Origin: Pseudophaeomoniella oleicola
Taxonomy: Eukaryota > Ascomycota > Eurotiomycetes > Phaeomoniellales > Phaeomoniellaceae
Assembly: GCA_003868215.1 (NCBI GenBank)
Contig: QWDQ01000067.1
Coordinates: 53,492 to 117,491, forward strand
DNA length: 64,000 nucleotides
Direction of reading: 5' to 3'
The position numbers and the translations under genes are program-made. Below the pieces are notes generated by a model that worked only from the letters and a program-made list of their open reading frames with translations, had not been told where the DNA came from and did no database searches. Shown here piece by piece: positions 57,915-64,000 of the stretch; positions within the stretch are counted from its first letter, which is position 1, and each line of letters starts with the position of its first letter.

Positions 57915-59763
57915 TTACTGAGGAGAGGAGAAAGCAAGAGAGAGTATAACGTCGTGCCGTTATGGAGGCAAGGTTTCCCGATAGTCACCAATAGACGGAC
58001 TTCGCTTGAGGTTTGCCCACTCGGTAGATTTCAGGGGGAAGAAGTGCCAAGGAGCGATGAGAGAGAAACGGCTGAAAAAGGGAAGGAAAGAAGGGAAGGA
58101 GTGGTCGAGACTACACCTTAACGGGGCCGCTGTTACCCCAATGAAACAAACTAAGAGAAACGAACCTCCTCTTTCAAACACAGTCAATCCACATCCGTTT
58201 CTTTCTCCTTCCCATCACCGTTCAGGTTCTAATTGTCCCTAGTCAGGAACCACGTACTATGTCGTACACGTACTGCTACCAGGGATCTGATTAGCGTCTA
58301 ATGTACTATGTAGCAAACGACAACCCTTAGCGATCTCTAGCAGACCCGACTAACCAGGACGATGACTGTGATCACGGGTCTGGCCGAACAGCGTGTACTA
58401 TTACGATACGCACGCCGCATCTCTGTGACAACGGTCTCGAAGTAGTGGTAGTGGCCATCCTATTGTCGTCGAGGCTGTGCAGAGCTCGCTTACAATGGTA
58501 CACCGTATTCCACGAGCGTCGAAACCAGCCACCATGCATGAATTCGCTTGGACTTGCTGTCAGTCATAGCATGATATATATCGCAGGATTAATTAGGTGA
58601 TGCAGTCGTCGTCACGGCCCAATGCTAACCGCTATAAGTGACATCTAGCATTGATGGTCCAAGAGCAGCTGACCTGCAAGGAGCTGAGATTTTCATGATT
58701 CGATGTAAGGCTGCACACGTTACAGTACTGTATAGCTCATGCCCACGGTACAATTCGGTCTCCAATCGTTTACTCAAGACGGCACATGCGAGGAGATACT
58801 AGAGTGAACGACCTCTAGTGAGTCTCACCAAGCACTTAACCGATGTCATAGACCTGGACCTAGTTCTTCGATTTTCGAACGTCCTTACATAGTACCGTTG
58901 TACCATAGTACTACGGTACATACTACATAGTAGGAACCCCCGTCAGATCGGGTAGACTGAAAGAGGCACCAGGGCCGTGGCTTTGGCCATGTATCGGCTC
59001 AGTCATTGACTATGCTGATAATGTGCTGGTCGGGTGTGGGGATTCGGCGGCTAAACCGGATTGACGCTGACTACGATTACTACGTTACGTTATATCCTCT
59101 CATGCTGCCGCTTGTGTACCTGCGTCAATAGCCACAGCGCTTGGACGCTTCTGATTACTTTTCGGCTTTACCCCTGGCCGTTTCATCTTCTCGACCAACG
59201 ACCAACCTTACTTTGGCCTGGGCGTCCATGATTGTTCCTTTCACACACCCACACCCCTGCCAACTCTGTTCCGTCGTGTCTCCTGATCCAGTCTGAAAAG
59301 AACCCCTGGTGGGCTCCACGAAGACCTATCCTCAGAATGTCTTACATCCACTTCTCTCTCTTGGGCGGATCCCAGTGGTTAGCATCACCTGGAAACAGTC
59401 CGTTTCTCCCGGTCCAAGCGACGTTGACCTCTCGATGGAGCTTCAGATCCAGTCGACCAAACATCAATCCGAAAGGGGTTCGTTTCGAGTGACGGTTCGC
59501 TAAGACTTCTCATCGCATGAAACAAATGGCCTACATAATGATCCGGCATCCCATCCAATTCTCATGCTTTCCTTTCTTCATTCACGACGCTGCCGATTGA
59601 TTCATCGTGCTAATTTCCTTCCTCTTAAGTCTTTCGTTGACATCACCTCGCCCTGTTTGGGCTGACATTCGCTATTTTCTATATTCGTCTTGTGTACCTG
59701 TTGTACCAGACTCGTCAAAATTACTATTAGTATAAACCCAGTCTATCGTTTATTACCGTCATC

Positions 59764-62535
59764 ATGAAGAGCATCATTAGTTCCGTCGTATTGGCATCTG
59801 CCCTTGTTGCGCAGCAGGCTGCCGCTACAGGCGGTTTCAACGGCGCCAACCCCTTCTCTACTCCGGAGAACTGCGACAACAAGTGTTCCGACAAGCAAAG
59901 CAAGGGCTTTGACTGGGGCGGCCTGTCAACCGGCAGCTTTAGCAGCTTCGACAACTTTGACTTCAAGGGTTTCAAGTGCTCGAACTCATTCTCGAAGCGC
60001 CACTTCCCATCTGCTGGCCCATCAGACAAGTGCATCACTGGTGTCGTCGGCAAGAGTGGCCTCGGCAGCAACCCCTCTTTCTCCTGCTCAGACAAGCCTT
60101 TCTCTATCACTGACATGGATGTCAGCGTCGAGTACCCAACCGACCTGAACTTCATCCACACCATGCCGGATGGCTCTACTTGCACGCACACTGCGTCTTG
60201 CTCTGGCAGGTCGACTGTCAAGAATACCCAGTGTGGTGGTTCAAAGAGCGTAACGGTCGAGCTTCCAAGCTATTCGAGCGGCGAAAACTGTGGCTTTGGT
60301 ATCCACAACATCGGCTTTGACTGCAGCCCACCATCGAGTCCCCCGCCTGTTCCTGCCTTCCCTCCTAGCCCACCTAGTCCTCCGGCCATGCCACCAAGCC
60401 CACCAACCTTCCCGTCAGGACCTAGTCCTCCAGCTTTCCCATCAGGACCGAGTCCACCTGCTTTCCCATCCGGCCCAAGTCCTCCACCATTCCCATCAGG
60501 ACCTAGCCCACCTGGATTCCCTTCAGGTCCAAGCCCTCCACCATTCCCATCGGGTCCAAGCCCTCCAGCTTATCCTTCTTTTGGCACCTCGCCTGCCGAG
60601 TCTGTTGGAACTATTGCGTCCACCGCAACTGGTAGCGCTCCGGGCGGCGGTTTCCCACCATTCCCCTCGGCAGGTTCTTCCACTGAGGTCGCTGGTACCA
60701 CTACAGGTGCTGGGTCTTCGATCACTTCGCTGGCTGTTCCATTGACCTCAACATTCTACGAGACCAGTATGATCACCATTCTCCATTGCGGCTCGACTGT
60801 CACGAACTGCCCAGCTGACTCGTCCACTGTCATTCCTACTTCATCTCTCGTCACCTCGGTTTTCAGCACGCCAGTTGCGTCCATCCCAGCAGAGACTACT
60901 CCGGCAGCCACTAGCCCTGCTGTCCCTGCCTCTGAGACATCTCCGGCTGGTGTTGGTTCCCCAAGCTCTTCCGCCCCAGCTTCCACTCTCGTAGCCGGTA
61001 CCACTGCTGCTACCACCGGTAGTGCCCCAGCAGAAGTCATGACTACTGTCATCTCCTACGAGACAACTAGCGTCTGCCCCTTGACTTTGACTAGTGTCTC
61101 AGGCTCATCGACTTTCACTCATGTAACTTCAACCATCTCTACCTTCACCATGACCACTACCTCCGCTGGCGTTCCATCAAGCACAATGGTTGCTGCGACC
61201 GGAAGCTCTGTCGGTGTCCCAGCTGGTGGTGCTCCAAGTTCAGTCGGTGTGCCGGCTGGTAGTGCCCCAAGCTCTGTTGGTGTTCCAGCTAGTGGTGCTC
61301 CAAGCTCTGTTGGCGTCCCAGCCGGTAGCGTCCCAAGTTCAGTCGGTGTTCCAGCCGGTAGTGCCCCAAGTTCAGTCGCTGTTTCAGCTGGTAGTGCCCC
61401 AAGCTCTGTTGGTGTTCCAGCTGGAAGCTCTCCAGAGAGCAGTGCCGTGGCGGCTACTACTCCCGCATCCGTCGGAACGACTTCTGCGCCAGCCGAGGTT
61501 ATGACAACAGTCATCTCCTACGAGACGACCAGTGTCTGCCCATTAACTCTGACCAGCGTCTCAGGCTCGTCTACCTTTACCCACGTAACATCGACTATCT
61601 CTACTTTCACTATGACTACCACATCTGCCGGTGTCGCATCGAGCACTTTAGTTGCTGCAACTGGAAGTCCCGCTGCCCCATCTGCAGGTAGCTCACTTGT
61701 TGCCGGCACCACTGCTGTCACCTCTGCTGCCGGCTCGTTGACTCCTGTTACATCAGTCTCTCCAGCATCGTCGGCTCCTCCGGCTGCATCGGCACCATGT
61801 CCAGATGTTCTTCCATCTTGCTTGAACACCTGGCTCGGCGCTCTTCCACACTGCAGCTCCAACAGCGAGGCCTCCTGCTACTGCCCATCCTCCAACTTCA
61901 CGTCCCTCATCGTCTCTTGCGTGCAAGCACATGGAGCTGATCAATCCGAAGTCCAATCTGCTCTCTCCTACTTCGCTGGTATCTGCGCTTCTTTCGTCGG
62001 AACCAACCCAGCCATCGTGACTGCCGTCCCAAGTACCATCACCTTGACTGCAGCTGCTGCCCCAACTGCTCCAGCGGCTCCCGGCAAGGAGACACCAGTC
62101 GGTGCTGCCCCAACCAGCTACTCGGCCCCAGTCACTGAGGTCAGCGTTACCTATGTCACTTCATCATCGACTGTGACTACAGCTGTTACAGTGCCACAAG
62201 TTGTCTTCACTACCGCTACCGCTGTCACCTCATCTGGTGTCGCCGCTGCTGCGGCTACTGCCTCTGTTGGATTGATCCCAGGTAGCGCTGCTCCTGTCCC
62301 TGCTCCTGCAGCGACTTCAGCTGGTGCTGTTGGTGCTGGTGGTGCGGCCTCTCCAAGTGGTGCGACTACCCCAGTTGTTGGCGGAATCTACGGCAATGGT
62401 ACCGCAACATCACCCTCTGCCGGTACCGCTAGCGTGACATTCACACCATTCACTGGTGCCGGTGTCAAGGCTGAGGCAGGTAAGATGGGAATGGTGCTCG
62501 CTGCCGTCGTTGCTGGATTGGCTGTCCTTGCTTAA
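59764..62535 (+). CDS. Large GPI-anchored CFEM-like cell-wall protein
   Basis: Single exon, 923 residues. Order: signal peptide (1-21); Cys-rich N-terminal domain (about 23-187, with FDNFDFKGFKCSNSFSKR and ITDMDVSVEYPTDLNF) of a type I cannot name; a Pro-rich array of SGPSPPAFP-like nonapeptides (about 213-271); Ser/Thr-rich stalk; a 62-residue unit present twice (420-481 and 574-635) on either side of seven VGVPAGSAPSS-like 11-mers; a CFEM-like domain (about 678-741) with C679, C686, C697, C705, C707, C719 and C741; more Ser/Thr/Ala-rich stalk; and a GPI-type hydrophobic tail (about 905-923). CFEM proteins bind haem or act at fungal surfaces and in host contact. Here one cysteine and the usual Asp are missing, so haem binding is doubtful. 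Confidence 0.85.
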   Translation: MKSIISSVVLASALVAQQAAATGGFNGANPFSTPENCDNKCSDKQSKGFDWGGLSTGSFSSFDNFDFKGFKCSNSFSKRHFPSAGPSDKCITGVVGKSGLGSNPSFSCSDKPFSITDMDVSVEYPTDLNFIHTMPDGSTCTHTASCSGRSTVKNTQCGGSKSVTVELPSYSSGENCGFGIHNIGFDCSPPSSPPPVPAFPPSPPSPPAMPPSPPTFPSGPSPPAFPSGPSPPAFPSGPSPPPFPSGPSPPGFPSGPSPPPFPSGPSPPAYPSFGTSPAESVGTIASTATGSAPGGGFPPFPSAGSSTEVAGTTTGAGSSITSLAVPLTSTFYETSMITILHCGSTVTNCPADSSTVIPTSSLVTSVFSTPVASIPAETTPAATSPAVPASETSPAGVGSPSSSAPASTLVAGTTAATTGSAPAEVMTTVISYETTSVCPLTLTSVSGSSTFTHVTSTISTFTMTTTSAGVPSSTMVAATGSSVGVPAGGAPSSVGVPAGSAPSSVGVPASGAPSSVGVPAGSVPSSVGVPAGSAPSSVAVSAGSAPSSVGVPAGSSPESSAVAATTPASVGTTSAPAEVMTTVISYETTSVCPLTLTSVSGSSTFTHVTSTISTFTMTTTSAGVASSTLVAATGSPAAPSAGSSLVAGTTAVTSAAGSLTPVTSVSPASSAPPAASAPCPDVLPSCLNTWLGALPHCSSNSEASCYCPSSNFTSLIVSCVQAHGADQSEVQSALSYFAGICASFVGTNPAIVTAVPSTITLTAAAAPTAPAAPGKETPVGAAPTSYSAPVTEVSVTYVTSSSTVTTAVTVPQVVFTTATAVTSSGVAAAAATASVGLIPGSAAPVPAPAATSAGAVGAGGAASPSGATTPVVGGIYGNGTATSPSAGTASVTFTPFTGAGVKAEAGKMGMVLAAVVAGLAVLA

Positions 62536-63513
62536 GTGGAGGAGAGCAACTGGGAGATGAGATGAGAGTAAAGAATCATGCTTTTGTTTTGCTGCGTTCA
62601 CACTTGCAAAAGTGCTATGCACTTCCAGTCCTTTTCACCTGATCGACCGCACTGCACATTTGTACAACTACATACCAGTCAAGACTTACATATGCGCTAT
62701 TTGCTACCTTTCCACCTGCTCTCATTTTCTCTCAAACATTTTGCCTTTTGATGTTTATATCTTTTTAGCAGCATTTGCGTTGGCGTTTTATATCTTCATT
62801 TCGAACCTTCCTTTAGGAGGACCTGGGCTTTACAAAAAGAGGATTATCCCCAAGTCTGGGCGGAACGGGCGTATATTTGTAATTGTTTTTCTTTCCTTAT
62901 CTTGTGGTCTTCACCAAAGAGAAGGAAACACTCCCCAGGGGAAATGGTTGGTGGATAGTTCATCACCTCCCTGGGGATCCGATGAGGCACACTCACAGCT
63001 TTTGAGTGGTTGCTTTTTTGGGTGTGTTTGTGTAATGTACGAGCGAATGACGAAGAAGGGTCATAATGGCACCGCTTGAGGTTGCAGAGAATCGGAAGAG
63101 AGAGAGTTAATGACTAGTACTAGAACCCCAGGTTACCCACGACATGTCATGGCTCAGACACAATTTGAGTGTATATTATTACAACTACCAACCTTACTTA
63201 GGAAGAGAGAGGGAGGGAAAAATCACACTGCTTTCAAAACAAATCGTGCAATTTACATTGTGATTGGTTTTTTCTTCCCATTTCATTCGTAGTAATCTCT
63301 AAGAAATTTGATCTTTGTCTCTTTTTTTCTTCTTCCTCTTTCTCTCTCTAGCTATCATCATCACAACAACGAAGGAGGGTAATTAATGTAAATTAGTATA
63401 AGACAAAGAAAGATATTAAGAACTGCAGGTTATGATGAGCCAGAGGGGGGCGGAGGGAGGGGGGGAGAGAAGATTCTACTCTTTACGTATTCTATAATGT
63501 AGTTAATTAATAC

Positions 63514-63539
63514 CTTAGGTAGGTAAGTACCTACCTAAG
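63514..63539. repeat. Inverted repeat with 12-bp perfect arms
   Basis: CTTAGGTAGGTA and its exact reverse complement are separated by two bases (AG). The arms are built from the AGGT/ACCT motif that recurs in nearby intergenic DNA. Confidence 0.85.
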
Positions 63540-63601
63540 TAACTACCTGCGTTACTGTAATGAAAAATCAAGGATGGAGAGGTGAGGAGGAGAGGAGAGG
63601 A

Positions 63602-63673
63602 GGGTGATCAGCTATAATTATATATAATATAATAAGAAAAAGAAACAAGGAGGTAGAAATGGTGGTCAATTAT
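63602..63673 (+). repeat. 72-bp direct repeat, copy 1
   Basis: Identical over 72 bases to 63929-64000, 327 bp downstream. The sequence is AT-rich and begins GGGTGATCAGC. Confidence 0.85.
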
Positions 63674-63928
63674 TATCATTATAATAATAAGTTAGAAAGT
63701 CAGTTCATGGAAAAATGTTCTCCTAGGTACCTGGTACCTAGGTAGGTAGGTAGGTGAATGAATGAATCAATGGAATTAATTATTAATTATTTTATTTTAC
63801 TTGAATGGGGAAAAGGAGAAAGAAAGGAGGAAGGAGGATGGAGGAGGGAAAGAGGGTTTCAAACTGCATTGCTTGCTAAATAAAATAAATAAAACTGATT
63901 AATTACAATGGGTATGTTGGGGGGAGGG

Positions 63929-64000
63929 GGGTGATCAGCTATAATTATATATAATATAATAAGAAAAAGAAACAAGGAGGTAGAAATGGTGGTCAATTAT
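63929..64000 (+). repeat. 72-bp direct repeat, copy 2 (runs to window end)
   Basis: Exact copy of 63602-63673. Identity continues to the last base of the window, so the true repeat may be longer. Confidence 0.85.

Larger units (their letters stand above)
54976..59763. other. Gene-poor region
   Basis: 4.8 kb with no intact gene that I can support. It contains a possible frameshifted coding remnant (56030-56445), two CAG-type repeat tracts (57129-57163, 57720-57800), one exact TACTACGTAGTA palindrome (57903-57914) and several one-mismatch versions (57542, 58921) or more diverged versions (near 58302). The last few hundred bases should carry the promoter and leader of the CFEM-like gene. Confidence 0.5.
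62536..64000. other. Repeat-rich 3' flank
   Basis: 1.46 kb after the CFEM-like gene. It contains purine-rich and AT-rich low-complexity DNA, a 12-bp-arm inverted repeat at 63514-63539, TAGGTACC/GGTACCTAGG motifs at 63724-63755, and a 72-bp direct repeat. No gene is supported. Confidence 0.55.

Overview
The window is nuclear DNA from a filamentous ascomycete (Pezizomycotina). The signs are short introns of mostly 46-66 nt with GTAAGT-type donors and CTAAC-like branch points, pyrimidine-rich leaders, and family content typical of this group: a fungal PD-(D/E)XK-like protein, KRE9/KNH and CFEM-like wall proteins, GDS1, and a lone PARP finger. I cannot name a species. No rRNA, tRNA, CRISPR, transposase or telomere was recognised.

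Layout. 0.0-2.2 kb: a divergent pair, the N-terminus of a probable Mcm10 (minus, cut by the window edge) and RNase H2 subunit B (plus), sharing a 468-bp promoter with MCB/SCB-like cell-cycle boxes. 3.7-9.6 kb: PD-(D/E)XK-like protein (minus), KRE9/KNH-like GPI protein (plus), amino-acid permease (minus). 11.2-12.1 kb: TATA-binding protein (minus, four exons). 15.1-18.7 kb: OMS1-like methyltransferase (minus) diverging from a flavin amino-acid oxidase (plus). 18.7-24.0 kb is gene-free. 24.0-25.4 kb: GDS1-like winged-helix protein (plus). 26.5-33.6 kb: two BTB-like genes and a five-exon Myb/SANT-like gene, all minus. 34.5-40.2 kb: a single-pass membrane protein and an acidic CRF1/IFH1-like protein (plus). 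41.2-48.8 kb: BCS1 AAA ATPase, a proline-rich tail-anchored-like protein and an SR splicing factor (all minus). 49.3-55.0 kb: SnoaL-like protein, lone PARP-finger protein (plus) and NAPE-PLD-like metallo-beta-lactamase (minus). 55.0-59.8 kb is gene-poor, with one possible broken gene. 59.8-62.5 kb: a 923-residue CFEM-like wall protein. The last 1.4 kb is repeat-rich.

Most genes are unrelated housekeeping functions (replication, transcription, splicing, mitochondrial assembly, wall). There is no biosynthetic cluster or defence island. I did not find a clearly new biological system. The most interesting structures are a dispersed 12-bp palindrome (TACTACGTAGTA, five exact intergenic copies), the G1/S-type boxes in the Mcm10/RNase H2B promoter, a possible in-frame alternative donor inside RRM2 of the SR gene, a TBP intron with a non-YAG acceptor, the internal duplication of the CFEM-like protein, and a 72-bp direct repeat that runs into the window end. 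Exon boundaries were derived by hand from splice signals, reading phase and remembered family conservation.
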